DNA of 64,000 nucleotides from an uncultured Pelagibacteraceae bacterium (GCA_902552755.1 CACDHV010000002.1:25427-89426); one strand, 5' to 3'. Shown: positions 51,717 to 62,323, counted from the first letter of the stretch. Translations and numbers: made by a program. The notes: generated by a model from the sequence alone, not told the origin.

Positions 51717-52640
51717 TTAAGCAATAGATTTTAAATTATGACGATTATTTATTAATGAATGTGGTAAATTTTTACCTTTTATTTCAATTAAGGAATAATT
51801 TTTATTATCACTAAATACTTTTCTCAATAATTTATTAGTTAAACTGTGACCACCATGTCTACACTTAATAGAGCCTATTAATCTATAACCAACTAGATAA
51901 AGATCTCCCATGCAATCAAGAATTTTATGATTGACAAACTCATGTTTATTTCTCAAACCTTCTTCATTTAGCATCTTATTGCCTTTAACAACTATTGCAT
52001 TTTCTAAAGATCCACCTTTTCCTAAACCTTTTTTTTTTAATTTTTCAATATCTTCATATAAACAAAACGTTCTGGAGTTAAATATATCGTCTAGTTTATC
52101 TTCAAAGACATTTATTTTGTTCTTTTGATTATTTATTAACTTATTTTCATAATTAATCTCAAATTCAATTTCTAAACTTGCATTAGATTTTTCAACAGAA
52201 ATGAATTTTTGATCCTCTTCTATTTGAACAGTATTATTTATTTTAATCAATTTTATTGGGATATCACTATTCTTTAACCCAGTTTCTTTTATAACTTTAA
52301 CAAAATTTATTGCAGATCCATCAAGTATAGGAACTTCCTGTGAGTCTAGCTCTACAATTGCATTATCAATACCTAAACCTAAAAAGGCAGCCATTAGATG
52401 CTCTATTGTCGAAACTTTTACCCCATATTGATTTGATATAGTTGTACAAAGAGTTGCTTCAGAAACATTTTCAAAATTTGGAATAACTATGTTGTTATTC
52501 TTAAGATCAACTCTTTTAAAAATTATTCCAGAATTAGGAGATGCGGGTAAAATATTAAGGCTTACTTTTTTTCCAGTGTGAATCCCGACACCATTTAATG
52601 ATATTTTATTAGATACAGTTGATTGAGAAAGTAAGGACAT
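51717..52640 (-). CDS. lpxC: UDP-3-O-acyl-N-acetylglucosamine deacetylase
   Basis: GVGIHTGKKV, TIEHLMAAFLGLGIDNA, EVPILDGSA, RTFCLYEDIEKLKKKGLGKGGSLENAIV, NEFVNHKILDCMGDLYL-like region. Confidence 0.96.
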   Translation of the reverse strand: MSLLSQSTVSNKISLNGVGIHTGKKVSLNILPASPNSGIIFKRVDLKNNNIVIPNFENVSEATLCTTISNQYGVKVSTIEHLMAAFLGLGIDNAIVELDSQEVPILDGSAINFVKVIKETGLKNSDIPIKLIKINNTVQIEEDQKFISVEKSNASLEIEFEINYENKLINNQKNKINVFEDKLDDIFNSRTFCLYEDIEKLKKKGLGKGGSLENAIVVKGNKMLNEEGLRNKHEFVNHKILDCMGDLYLVGYRLIGSIKCRHGGHSLTNKLLRKVFSDNKNYSLIEIKGKNLPHSLINNRHNLKSIA

Positions 52641-52641
52641 C

Positions 52642-52684
52642 TACTTGAATATACAAAAACAAGACCAAGTTTAATATTCAAGTA
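52642..52684 (-). promoter_or_regulatory. 11-bp perfect inverted repeat in ftsA-lpxC spacer, abutting lpxC start
   Basis: TACTTGAATAT (52642-52652) and ATATTCAAGTA (52674-52684), 21-nt loop; 3' arm ends 1 nt before the lpxC ATG on the minus strand. Confidence 0.55.
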
Positions 52685-52703
52685 ATGTTACAAGAAAATA
52701 CGA

Positions 52704-53870
52704 TTATTTAGAAAATAGATTAAAAAACTTCTCAAAAAAGCCTATTTTTTTTGACTTTTTTTTATTATTTGTGAGGAATCTTTCATTACTTCTATGGTAA
52801 TTTATGCCTGCATTACAAATCATAGTGTCACTTTCATCAAAAAAAAGTAATTCTGAAAAAGACTTTTTTAAATTTAAACTATTGTAATTTCGTAGCAGCT
52901 TTGATCCACTTCCAATAAAAATTATTTTTGGTTTTTCAATAGAATTGAGTTGTTTAAAATAAATATTTTGTGTAACCGACATATCAATAATTTCATTTAC
53001 TCTTGCATCAATAACTTTTTTTAATAGATCAATTGGAATATTTTTTTCTGTTCTTTCACTATATAAGTTAAAATCATTGACAGAATTTTTAGTAAATGTA
53101 ATTTCATTTTCATTTTTATTAAATTTTATTTTTAAACTCTCAGAGTAATTAATATCTAATTTTAAAACTTTTGAAATATCCTTAGTTATATTGTTTCCAC
53201 CAATAGGTACAGATTTTATAAATTGAAATTTATTACTATTAAAAAATAAAGCACTTGTTCTTTCGTAACCAATATCTAAAAATATAAAATTTTTTTGGGT
53301 ATTTATATTTTTTTTATAAAAAATTGATTTAGTATAACTTGAGCAGTATATATTTAAGATATTCAAATTATTTTCTTTAAATTTTTTTGATAAATTACTT
53401 ATTAGAGATTTTTTTAAACAAATAAACTTTAACTCTAATATTAAAGATTTTACTTTTATATCATCAAATATATTTTCTAATTTTATACTATCATCTGCAA
53501 TCATTTTATTTATAACAATATGTACGACTTGATCTCTAAAATTATTTTCTGAAATAATAAAATTTGCTTCCTCAACTAATCTTTTATAATACTTTGAAAT
53601 TAAAGTTGGTTGATCAAAATATTTTTTTATTGAAAGTTCTAAAAAATTATATTCTGAAGAATCATATAATACATTTACATCAATCAAGTGTGTTGATAAT
53701 TTTTTTTCTGCGTCTCTTATCAACTTGTCTAATGATTTATCTAAATTTTCATTTTCTGATTCTTCAACAATTTTAATATTAGAAGAATAAATTATTTCTG
53801 ATGATTGATTAAATACTCCTAATCTTAAATTTTTAGATCCAAAATCTATTACTGTATCTAAATTATTCAT
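52704..53870 (-). CDS. ftsA: cell division protein FtsA
   Basis: TVIDFGSKNLRLGVF, FIFLDIGYERTSALFFNSNKFQFIKSVPIGGNNITKDIS, IFIGSGSKL; position next to ftsQ. Confidence 0.85.
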   Translation of the reverse strand: MNNLDTVIDFGSKNLRLGVFNQSSEIIYSSNIKIVEESENENLDKSLDKLIRDAEKKLSTHLIDVNVLYDSSEYNFLELSIKKYFDQPTLISKYYKRLVEEANFIISENNFRDQVVHIVINKMIADDSIKLENIFDDIKVKSLILELKFICLKKSLISNLSKKFKENNLNILNIYCSSYTKSIFYKKNINTQKNFIFLDIGYERTSALFFNSNKFQFIKSVPIGGNNITKDISKVLKLDINYSESLKIKFNKNENEITFTKNSVNDFNLYSERTEKNIPIDLLKKVIDARVNEIIDMSVTQNIYFKQLNSIEKPKIIFIGSGSKLLRNYNSLNLKKSFSELLFFDESDTMICNAGINYHRSNERFLTNNKKKSKKIGFFEKFFNLFSK

Positions 53871-54558
53871 TTTTGTTTGTCATTATAATTTGATCAGTAA
53901 CTCTTAGATCAATAATTTTCGTATTTGTTAAATTTTCATTATCTAATAATTTTTTATAAATTTTTATTGAGTCTATCTTATTATTAGAAGGTAACTTAAG
54001 AGTAAGCCCATTAGAAAATACCAAATCCCATCTTCTATTTTTAAAATAATAATAGTATTCTATTTTATTAATTTCTAACATTTGGTTATTTAAAGTATCA
54101 TATAAATTTAAAAATTCTTTTAATTCAAATTCCCCAAATACTGTTGGGGTTTTGTATTTTTCAAAAATTTGATTATAATTTATAAATTCTCCATTTTTAC
54201 CAATATAAAATTCTTCTCCATTTATAATTGTCTTTCCAATAATAGATGTTTTCGATAAATTTATGTTTATTGAAGAAGGCAAAATTTTCTTAACATTTAT
54301 ACTTTCTAAAAATTTAAATTTAGTTAATTTTTCTAAAACTTTATCTTCTTTTATTTTAAAAATATTTATATTTTTTAACTTACTTAATTGTTCTTCAATA
54401 TTTTTTTTTTCTTTATAAGATACCCCATTGATATTTATAGTCTTTAAACCAAAAATATCTTGATAATTTTCTAAAAATCTAAAATTAAATATTGAACTTA
54501 GAAAAATTAGAAAAAATAAATAAAGATATAGTTTATATTTACTTATTGATGGAAGCAT
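53863..54558 (-). CDS. ftsQ: cell division protein FtsQ
   Basis: TM plus POTRA-like region (ININGVSYKEKKNIEEQLSKLKNINIFKI...), between ddl and ftsA. Confidence 0.82.
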   Translation of the reverse strand: MLPSISKYKLYLYLFFLIFLSSIFNFRFLENYQDIFGLKTININGVSYKEKKNIEEQLSKLKNINIFKIKEDKVLEKLTKFKFLESINVKKILPSSININLSKTSIIGKTIINGEEFYIGKNGEFINYNQIFEKYKTPTVFGEFELKEFLNLYDTLNNQMLEINKIEYYYYFKNRRWDLVFSNGLTLKLPSNNKIDSIKIYKKLLDNENLTNTKIIDLRVTDQIIMTNKNE

Positions 54559-55459
54559 CTCTCATTATTTCTTCAATAAGTTGTGTGAAACTTATATTTT
54601 GATATCTAGCTATTTCAGGCACAAGAGATAGTGAAGTCATACCTGGCTGAGTATTAAGTTCTAATAAATAAAATTTGTTATTATAAAATCTAAAATCTGA
54701 CCTAGACACCCCCCTACATTTTAATAATTTATGTGCTTTCATAGCTATTGAATTAATTTTATTAAAATTTCTTGAACTTAAATTAACTGGAATTATATGT
54801 TCAGTTTTTGCACTAGTGCTATACTTAGCTTTGTAGTCATAAAATTTCCTTTTTGGTTTAAGCTCAATTATGCCCAGTTTTTTTTTACCTAAAATAGCAG
54901 CTTGAATTTCTCTTCCAGGTATATATTTTTCAATTAAAATATCTTTAAATTTTTCTAATTTCATTAAATTGCTATTAAAATTTTTTTTCTCACAAATATA
55001 TACACCTACACTAGATCCCTCATTAATAGGCTTTAAAACGACTGGAAATTTAAAATTTTTATCAATTTTTTTTATTATATTTTTAAGATTAAAATTATTT
55101 TTAAACGAAAATTTAATATATGGCGGTGTTAGAATATTATTTTTTATAAAAATTTTTTTTGAAATTTCTTTATCAATTGCAAGAGAAGATGATAAGACAC
55201 CTGAATGAGTATATCTTACTTTTTCAGACTCAAGTATTGACTGAATATAACCATCCTCTCCATACCTACCATGTAAAAGGTTTAAAACTAAATTTGGCTT
55301 AAATTTTCTTAATTTTTTGACAAAACTCCCATCTGGTTCAATTAATAAAAGCCTATACTTTTTATTTTTTTTTAATTCATAGATTACACTTTTGGCTGTT
55401 ATTAAGCTAATCTCTCTTTCATTAGAGTATCCCCCTGCTAAGATTAAAATTTTATCCAT
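54539..55459 (-). CDS. ddl: D-alanine--D-alanine ligase
   Basis: LAGGYSNEREISLITAKSV, LLHGRYGEDGYIQSILE, VLKPINEGSSVGVYI, ELNTQPGMTSLSLVPEIA. Confidence 0.95.
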   Translation of the reverse strand: MDKILILAGGYSNEREISLITAKSVIYELKKNKKYRLLLIEPDGSFVKKLRKFKPNLVLNLLHGRYGEDGYIQSILESEKVRYTHSGVLSSSLAIDKEISKKIFIKNNILTPPYIKFSFKNNFNLKNIIKKIDKNFKFPVVLKPINEGSSVGVYICEKKNFNSNLMKLEKFKDILIEKYIPGREIQAAILGKKKLGIIELKPKRKFYDYKAKYSTSAKTEHIIPVNLSSRNFNKINSIAMKAHKLLKCRGVSRSDFRFYNNKFYLLELNTQPGMTSLSLVPEIARYQNISFTQLIEEIMRDASINK

Positions 55460-56397
55460 TACTCAACCACAACAATTTCTAATTCTAATTTTACACCTGT
55501 CTGAGCTTTCACTTTCTTTTTAACAAAATTAATTAATGACTTCATATCTACAGATTTTGCATTTTTTTTATTGACGAAAAAATTAGCATGTTTCTCCGAG
55601 ATAATCGCATCCCCATAACTTGTCTCTTTAGGAACGCTTGCTCTAATTAGCTCCCAAACCTTTTTATCCGTTTGATTAATAGGATTTTTAAATGTACTAC
55701 CACTCGTTTTAATTTTAGTTGGTTGAGCCATATTTTTGACTGTATTTAATTCATTCATATAATTATTTATTTCTTTGCTATTTTTTTTATTCCCTTTAAA
55801 AGTAGCGCTTAAAAAAATTAAATCTTTAGGTAATTGTATTGATCTATAATTAAAATTAATTTTATTTGCAGGTATACTTCTTACAATACCTTTAAAATCA
55901 ACTAATTGAATAGAAATAAGAATATCTTTAAATTCTTTTTTAAAACATCCAGAGTTCATTCTTATACCACCTCCTATGGAACCTGGAATACATGACATAA
56001 ACTCTAATCCAGAAATATTATTATTCATTGCAAATTCCGAAACTTTTTTTTGTGAAGCAGCAGTTCCAGCAATGATTGTCTTGTTATCTAGAAGAGTAAT
56101 ATTTGAGAAACTTTTACCTAACTTAATTACTGTGCCTTGATATGTATCATCATCAAATAATACATTTGAACCATTTCCTAAAATAAATATTTTACCCCTT
56201 AAAGCATAAAGTTTTAGATATTCTACTAACCCTTTGAGAGATTTTGGTTTAAAAAAAATTTTAGTTTTTCCTCCAATATTGAACCAATTAAGATTTTTAA
56301 TGCTTTGATCAAAAAAAATATCCCCATCTATTAATAATACTGATTTTTTTATATCCGCTATTTCCATTAAAAAATATTTTCCAAATTTTTCATCCAA
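55459..56397 (-). CDS. murB: UDP-N-acetylenolpyruvoylglucosamine reductase
   Basis: NWFNIGGKTKIFFKPKS, ILGNGSNVLFDD, LEFMSCIPGSIGGGIRMNSGCF, SGSTFKNP. Confidence 0.95.
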   Translation of the reverse strand: MDEKFGKYFLMEIADIKKSVLLIDGDIFFDQSIKNLNWFNIGGKTKIFFKPKSLKGLVEYLKLYALRGKIFILGNGSNVLFDDDTYQGTVIKLGKSFSNITLLDNKTIIAGTAASQKKVSEFAMNNNISGLEFMSCIPGSIGGGIRMNSGCFKKEFKDILISIQLVDFKGIVRSIPANKINFNYRSIQLPKDLIFLSATFKGNKKNSKEINNYMNELNTVKNMAQPTKIKTSGSTFKNPINQTDKKVWELIRASVPKETSYGDAIISEKHANFFVNKKNAKSVDMKSLINFVKKKVKAQTGVKLELEIVVVE

Positions 56398-57770
56398 TTT
56401 GATATAGATCCTGCACCCATACCTATATAAATTTTTTTACCAAATACATTCTGTTTTATAAATTTTCGTAATTGTAATTCATCATCAACTTGTATTAATT
56501 TAACATCAGAATTTTTTATTATTAATTTTGCAAATGAATGATAAGTAAAATTAAGTTTTATTTTTTCGTTGGCTGTGTATATGGGGCACAATAAAACTGT
56601 ATCAGCCAATTTAAAACAATTTGAAAATTCTCTTTTCAAATTAATTACTCTTGAAATTCTATGAGGCTGAAAAACACATACAATTTCTGTATTTTTATAA
56701 ATACTTCTAACGCCACTTAAGACTGAACTTATTTCTGTTGGATGATGAGCATAATCATCATAAAAACTTATGTTGTTATGACTGAATAAATGAGAAAACC
56801 TCCTCTGAACTCCTTTAAAATTGTATAGTCCAAGTTTGATATACTTTTCAGGTAGTCCAATTGTAAATGCTAAAGAAACTGCAGCAGTTGCATTTTGAAT
56901 ATTGTGGATACCAATCATTGGAAGTTTAATTCCTTTAATTATTTTTTTTTTACTAGGTATATTGATTTTTATATCGAAATTAGAGAATTTGGCTGTTTGC
57001 TTTATATTTATTATTTGAAAATTAGAACTTTTATTTTTACCATATGTATAAAAATTTTTGTTTATTGATTTTTTTAGAACTTTTTTAAGATTGTAATCAT
57101 CACTACATATAAACCCTTTACCTACGGATGGTATTTTTTCAAAAAAATTAAGGAAACTTTTTTTAAGGTTATTTATATTTTTATAAAAATCTAGATGCTC
57201 TGCGTCTAGATTGGTAACTATGGAATAAGTAAAGGGAATCTTTAAAAAACTTCCATCCGACTCATCAGACTCAGTTACACACCAATTACTTTTACCCAAT
57301 TTTGCAGAATTACCAAATGAGTTTAATACACCACCATTGATTATAGTTGGGTCTAAGTTAGCTGCTGCAAAGATACTAGATACTAATGATGTTGTTGTTG
57401 TTTTTCCATGCGAACCAGTTACCACAACATTCCTCATGAAAGATACAATATGACCCAACATATCTCCTCTTGTATAAACTGGTAAGTTTTTTTTGATAGC
57501 CTCAACTAATTCTGGGTTATTTTTTTTAATGGCAGAGGAAATTACCAGAACAGTCGTTTTTTTTATATTCTCTTTTTTATGATTTAAAAAAACCTTTATT
57601 TTTTTTTCATTTAATCTTTCTATATTTCTATTATGTGCAATATCACTACCTTGAACTTTGTAACCTAAACCATTCATAATCAGTGCTAAACCACTCATAC
57701 CTATCCCACCAATTCCAACAAAATGAATAAGTTCATTTTTTCCTAAATTAATTTTCATTAATAAGCTCAA
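56367..57770 (-). CDS. murC: UDP-N-acetylmuramate--L-alanine ligase
   Basis: HFVGIGGIGMSGLALIMNGLGYKVQGSD, VTGSHGKTTTTSLV, FYDDYAHHPTEI. Confidence 0.95.
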   Translation of the reverse strand: MSLLMKINLGKNELIHFVGIGGIGMSGLALIMNGLGYKVQGSDIAHNRNIERLNEKKIKVFLNHKKENIKKTTVLVISSAIKKNNPELVEAIKKNLPVYTRGDMLGHIVSFMRNVVVTGSHGKTTTTSLVSSIFAAANLDPTIINGGVLNSFGNSAKLGKSNWCVTESDESDGSFLKIPFTYSIVTNLDAEHLDFYKNINNLKKSFLNFFEKIPSVGKGFICSDDYNLKKVLKKSINKNFYTYGKNKSSNFQIINIKQTAKFSNFDIKINIPSKKKIIKGIKLPMIGIHNIQNATAAVSLAFTIGLPEKYIKLGLYNFKGVQRRFSHLFSHNNISFYDDYAHHPTEISSVLSGVRSIYKNTEIVCVFQPHRISRVINLKREFSNCFKLADTVLLCPIYTANEKIKLNFTYHSFAKLIIKNSDVKLIQVDDELQLRKFIKQNVFGKKIYIGMGAGSISNWMKNLENIF

Positions 57771-58824
57771 TTAGTTTAGATTTATTTTTTTCCCAGGTAT
57801 TTTCTTTATTTAATTTTATTAAATTATTTTTTTTTGAAAAATATTCATTTTGATTTTGTAAAATTTTTACCATTAAATCTGTAAAGTTATTTTCGTCTAT
57901 ATGTTTTTGCATGATCAACCAGCAAGATTTATTTTTTTCATAAAATTCTGCATTATAATATTGATGATTATCTTTAGCATAAGGATATGGAATTGCCACA
58001 AATGGAATATTTAAATAAGCCAATTCTGAGATTGTTGATGCTCCAGAACGAGTAATAGCTAAATCATAATTAATAGCTTGCAATAATAATTTTTCGTCAA
58101 AGTGAAATAACTCATGCTCTATATGGTTTTTTTGATAAAATTCTTTTATATTTTCTTTTGAATTTTTATTAATTACTTGTTGCAAAACCTGTATTTTCTC
58201 TATTTTTGAGAGTTTTATAATTATTTTAGTAATAAATTCATCAAAGAATTTTGCCCCCTGGCTTCCACCGATAATTAATATTTTCTTTTTTTCTGCAATC
58301 GTTGTCTTCTCATTTTTTTGATATTTATAGATTTCTTTTCTAAGTAATGGTTTAATTAAATAAATCTTATTTGAGAGTTTTTTAGAAATACCTTTTAAAT
58401 TTTTTTTGTAACAAATAATTTTTTTAGCAAAATTAAGCATAAATTTGTTTGCTCTTCCTAAAACAAAATTTGGTTCAAAGATATAAATTTTTATATTCAA
58501 GAAATTTGAAGCTATGGATAAAGGTATAGACATATAACCACCAGTACTAATTATTATATTAAATTTATTAAATTTTAAGTATTTGTATGATTTTATTATT
58601 GAGATACAAAATTTTATTAAATTATACGGAAGTAATAAAAAATTTGAAAATAAATTTGGTACATCAATCAATGAATAATGATAATTTTTATCATTGATAA
58701 ATTTTGATCCTCTTAAATCTGTTGAAATATGTACTTCAAAATCATCTTTTAAAGCATCATATATACTTAATGATGGGATTACATGCCCACCAGATCCACC
58801 TGTTACAATAAGTATTTTTTTCAT
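57748..58824 (-). CDS. murG: UDP-GlcNAc:undecaprenyl-PP-MurNAc-pentapeptide GlcNAc transferase
   Basis: VTGGSGGHVIPSLSIYDAL, IIGGSQGAKFFDE, TRSGASTISELAYLNIPFVAIPYPYAKDNHQYYNAEF. Confidence 0.95.
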   Translation of the reverse strand: MKKILIVTGGSGGHVIPSLSIYDALKDDFEVHISTDLRGSKFINDKNYHYSLIDVPNLFSNFLLLPYNLIKFCISIIKSYKYLKFNKFNIIISTGGYMSIPLSIASNFLNIKIYIFEPNFVLGRANKFMLNFAKKIICYKKNLKGISKKLSNKIYLIKPLLRKEIYKYQKNEKTTIAEKKKILIIGGSQGAKFFDEFITKIIIKLSKIEKIQVLQQVINKNSKENIKEFYQKNHIEHELFHFDEKLLLQAINYDLAITRSGASTISELAYLNIPFVAIPYPYAKDNHQYYNAEFYEKNKSCWLIMQKHIDENNFTDLMVKILQNQNEYFSKKNNLIKLNKENTWEKNKSKLIELINEN

Positions 58825-58827
58825 CAG

Positions 58828-59937
58828 TTAATCTAATTTTCTTTTAGTTAAATTCAATATTAATCCTGATAAAATCGCTGTACTAACTATAGATGACCCT
58901 CCATAACTTAAAAAAGGTAAAGTCATTCCTGTGGTTGGAAGAATTCTTATATTAACACCAATGTGAATAAAAGTCTGTAACAAAATTAAAGAAATACATC
59001 CAGTTAAAATAAGTTTATATAAATCATCGTTGAGAAAATTAACTTTTCTTATTACTCTATATGAAAAAATTAAATATAAAAATAATATTCCAATAACTAT
59101 AATTGCACCAAACTCTTCTGATATAACTGAAACTATATAATCTGTATGTGCTTCGGGGACTCTTGAATTCAAAGTACCTTCTCCGATACCTTTACCAAAA
59201 AAACCACCATTTATAATTGCATCACTTGCTTTTTCAGCTTGGTAATTGTTACTCGAACTTGAATCTAAAAAAGCTAAAAGCCTGATTTTTATATACTCAA
59301 ATTTTGGAACAAATAATACCAAATAACTTAAAGTTGAACCAACAATGAAGAAGAATATAAAAAATACAAAAATATTTATTCCAGAGATAAAAATTAAAGC
59401 TAACCAAACCATTGATATTAAAAGGGTTTGCCCGATATCAGGTTGATAAACAAGTAATAATAATATTGGAACTATGAATAAAGCGCTTAAGAAGTATTTG
59501 AAATATAATCGTCTATTTTGAATAGTTAGCATTAATGATAAAACTACTATAAAAAAAGGTTTTACAATCTCAACAGGCTGAAATCTTGGTAAAAACATCA
59601 AATCTAGCCATCTTTTTGATCCCTTCACCTCTATTCCAAGGAAAGGAACTAATAACAAACTAATAAATGCAATTAAGAATAAAATCAATGAAAGTTTTGT
59701 TAAAATTTTTTGATTCAAAAATGATAGTATAATCAAAATCACTATTGCTAAAATAATGTAAGCAAAATGTTTAAAAAAAAAATAATATGATTTAGTATCT
59801 AATTTATCCGAAGCTATCAGAGAAGTAGAGACCAAAGAAAAGAAAAGACCTAATAAAAATAAAGTAAGAATTATGAATAATATAAATTTATCTATATTTT
59901 TCCACCAGTCATAAAAATTATCCAAATATTTATTCAT
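58828..59937 (-). CDS. ftsW: lipid II polymerase/flippase-family FtsW
   Basis: SEDS-type polytopic; GSKRWLDL...FQPVEIVKPF, PEAHTDYIVSVISEEFG, PTTGMTLPFLSYGGSSIVSTAI. Confidence 0.95.
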   Translation of the reverse strand: MNKYLDNFYDWWKNIDKFILFIILTLFLLGLFFSLVSTSLIASDKLDTKSYYFFFKHFAYIILAIVILIILSFLNQKILTKLSLILFLIAFISLLLVPFLGIEVKGSKRWLDLMFLPRFQPVEIVKPFFIVVLSLMLTIQNRRLYFKYFLSALFIVPILLLLVYQPDIGQTLLISMVWLALIFISGINIFVFFIFFFIVGSTLSYLVLFVPKFEYIKIRLLAFLDSSSSNNYQAEKASDAIINGGFFGKGIGEGTLNSRVPEAHTDYIVSVISEEFGAIIVIGILFLYLIFSYRVIRKVNFLNDDLYKLILTGCISLILLQTFIHIGVNIRILPTTGMTLPFLSYGGSSIVSTAILSGLILNLTKRKLD

Positions 59938-59939
59938 GT

Positions 59940-61238
59940 TCAGATTTTGTTAAATACGGTTTTTATAATTTTATTAAAAAATTTACCCCTATCCTCGAAG
60001 TTTTTAAATTGATCAAAAGAAGCAGCACATGGACTAAAAAGAATTACTTTTTTAGTATTATCATTTTTAATATCATTCTTTAAACTTTTCATAATCTTCA
60101 TAAGTGTTGATGAAGATTTATAAGGAATTTGGTTTGGTAGTGATTTAATCAAAATATTTCTATCTTTTCCGTAAACATAAGCTTTAGTATTTGATAAATA
60201 TTTTTTTTTTAATTTAAGTTTATCCCCCTTTTTAGCAAGTCCACCTAATATCCAATAAATATTTTTATAACTTTCAAGTAAAGGGGTTGTTGATGAGAAA
60301 CTTGTAGATTTTGAGTCATTAACAATTAATAATTTTTTTGATTTATAAATTATTTGTTGTCTATAATCCAATCCTTGAAATTTATTTGCAGTATTTAAGA
60401 CTGTTTTTAAATTTAGTTTTAACACCTTGGCAATACTAATAACAAAACTAAGATTTTTTCTGTTACCAGAATTGTTAAAGTAAATATTATCTATCTGTCT
60501 AAAATATTTTTTATATTTTAAATAATTTATTTTTGTAACTTTTGATTTTATTTGATTATTTTTAATTAGTTTATTTAGAAAATTATTCTGATTATCTATA
60601 AAAGCATAGTCATTTTTATTTTGAGATTTTACTATTTTAAATTTTGCCTCAACATAATTTTTAAAAGATCGGTGTCTTTCAAGATGATCTGGATTAAGAT
60701 TAAGAATAATTGAATACTTTGATCTATAGTATTTGCTATAATCGAGTTGATAAGAAGATGCTTCAATTACAAAAATTGTATTATTTTTAATTTTTTTCTC
60801 CATTAATATCGGATATCCAATATTTCCAGTTAATCTGACGTCTTTTTTATTATTTTTTAAAACTTCGTAGAGCAGTTTCGAAGTGGTCGATTTACCATTT
60901 GTTCCGGTAATTGTAATTTTAGTTATTTTTGGATAACTAATTTCAAATATATCAAGCTCTGAAATAATTTTAGACCTATTTTTAATCAAGTAGCTTGAAA
61001 TCTTACATTTCCTAATATCTATGCCAGGACTTAGAACAATAAAATCAACATTTATTTTTGATAATTTACGAATATTTGTTAATTTTTTTTTAAAGTCAGC
61101 TGGAATATTATTTTTATTATCGTCAAATACTAAACAGGTATTATTTTTTTTTAAAAAATTTAAACAAGCAATTCCAGATTTTCCTAATCCATAAATTAAA
61201 ATTTTTTTATTTTTAAAATAGATTTGTCTTTCATTCAT
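59940..61238 (-). CDS. murD: UDP-N-acetylmuramoylalanine--D-glutamate ligase
   Basis: ILIYGLGKSGIACLNFL, ITGTNGKSTTSKLL, LNLNPDHLERH, NDSKSTSFSSTTPLLESYKNIYWILGG. Start reset to Met at 61238 (TAATG overlap with mraY stop) from track 61295. Confidence 0.94.
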   Translation of the reverse strand: MNERQIYFKNKKILIYGLGKSGIACLNFLKKNNTCLVFDDNKNNIPADFKKKLTNIRKLSKINVDFIVLSPGIDIRKCKISSYLIKNRSKIISELDIFEISYPKITKITITGTNGKSTTSKLLYEVLKNNKKDVRLTGNIGYPILMEKKIKNNTIFVIEASSYQLDYSKYYRSKYSIILNLNPDHLERHRSFKNYVEAKFKIVKSQNKNDYAFIDNQNNFLNKLIKNNQIKSKVTKINYLKYKKYFRQIDNIYFNNSGNRKNLSFVISIAKVLKLNLKTVLNTANKFQGLDYRQQIIYKSKKLLIVNDSKSTSFSSTTPLLESYKNIYWILGGLAKKGDKLKLKKKYLSNTKAYVYGKDRNILIKSLPNQIPYKSSSTLMKIMKSLKNDIKNDNTKKVILFSPCAASFDQFKNFEDRGKFFNKIIKTVFNKI

Positions 61239-62323
61239 TATCTTAGTTTTAATGTTGCAAGACCTATCATTGCTAGAATAATTGATATTATCCAAAATCT
61301 AATAACTACAGTAGATTCAGGCCAACCTTTTTTTTCAAAATGATGATGTATTGGTGCCATTTTAAATATTCTTTTACCAGTTAGTTTGAAAGATATAACT
61401 TGTGCAATTACTGAAATAGCTTCTAAGACAAACAATCCACCCGTAATTGCAAGAACAATTTCATGTTTAGTAATTATACCAACTGCCCCTAATGATCCAC
61501 CTAATGCTAAGGATCCTGTATCACCCATAAATATCTTAGCAGGTGGAGCATTAAACCATAAAAAACCTAAACAAGATCCTATTATTGCACCACAAAAAAT
61601 AGAGGCCTCCCCTACTCCTTGAATATATGTTATTTGTAAATATCCTGAAAAAACTATATTTCCTGTCACATAACTAATAAAAGCAAAACATGCTGCAACT
61701 AATATTACAGGCACAGTAGCTAAACCATCTAGACCATCAGTTAAATTAACAGCATTTGAAGAGCCTACTATAACAAATAAATAAAATGGTATAAAGAACC
61801 ATCCTAAGTTAATTATTAGATTTTTAAAAAATGGAAAATACAAATTCTCAATCTCATTAGATCCACTGTAAAAATAAAGAATAAAAATTCCAAACAATGC
61901 TAAAATAATTTGAAATATGATCTTTAATTTTGAACTTATTCCGTTCGAATTATTTTTTTTAATTTTTTGATAGTCATCGTAAGCTCCAAGTAATCCAAAA
62001 GATCCAGCTATATAAAGTAAGAACCAATTATAGGGATTTGAAAAATCACCCCACAAAAGAACTCCTGAGAAAATACCTAGTAAAATCATAAGACCTCCCA
62101 TTGTTGGTGTTCCTATTTTTTTAACTATATGATCACTTGGTCCATCTTCCCTAATTGGGTCATGAATTTGATGTGATGAAAAATAATTGATAAGCGGACC
62201 TCCAACTAAAAAAACTACTATCATCGATGTAAACATTGATAGACCTGTTCTTACAGTCAAATATTTAAAAACATTATGAAAACTAAAAATTTCAACTAAG
62301 TTGGAAAATAGACTAAAAAGCAT
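61238..62323 (-). CDS. mraY: phospho-N-acetylmuramoyl-pentapeptide transferase
   Basis: GTPTMGGLMILLGI, NAVNLTDGLDGLA, FMGDTGSLALGGSLG, APIHHHFEKKGWPE. Confidence 0.97.
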   Translation of the reverse strand: MLFSLFSNLVEIFSFHNVFKYLTVRTGLSMFTSMIVVFLVGGPLINYFSSHQIHDPIREDGPSDHIVKKIGTPTMGGLMILLGIFSGVLLWGDFSNPYNWFLLYIAGSFGLLGAYDDYQKIKKNNSNGISSKLKIIFQIILALFGIFILYFYSGSNEIENLYFPFFKNLIINLGWFFIPFYLFVIVGSSNAVNLTDGLDGLATVPVILVAACFAFISYVTGNIVFSGYLQITYIQGVGEASIFCGAIIGSCLGFLWFNAPPAKIFMGDTGSLALGGSLGAVGIITKHEIVLAITGGLFVLEAISVIAQVISFKLTGKRIFKMAPIHHHFEKKGWPESTVVIRFWIISIILAMIGLATLKLR

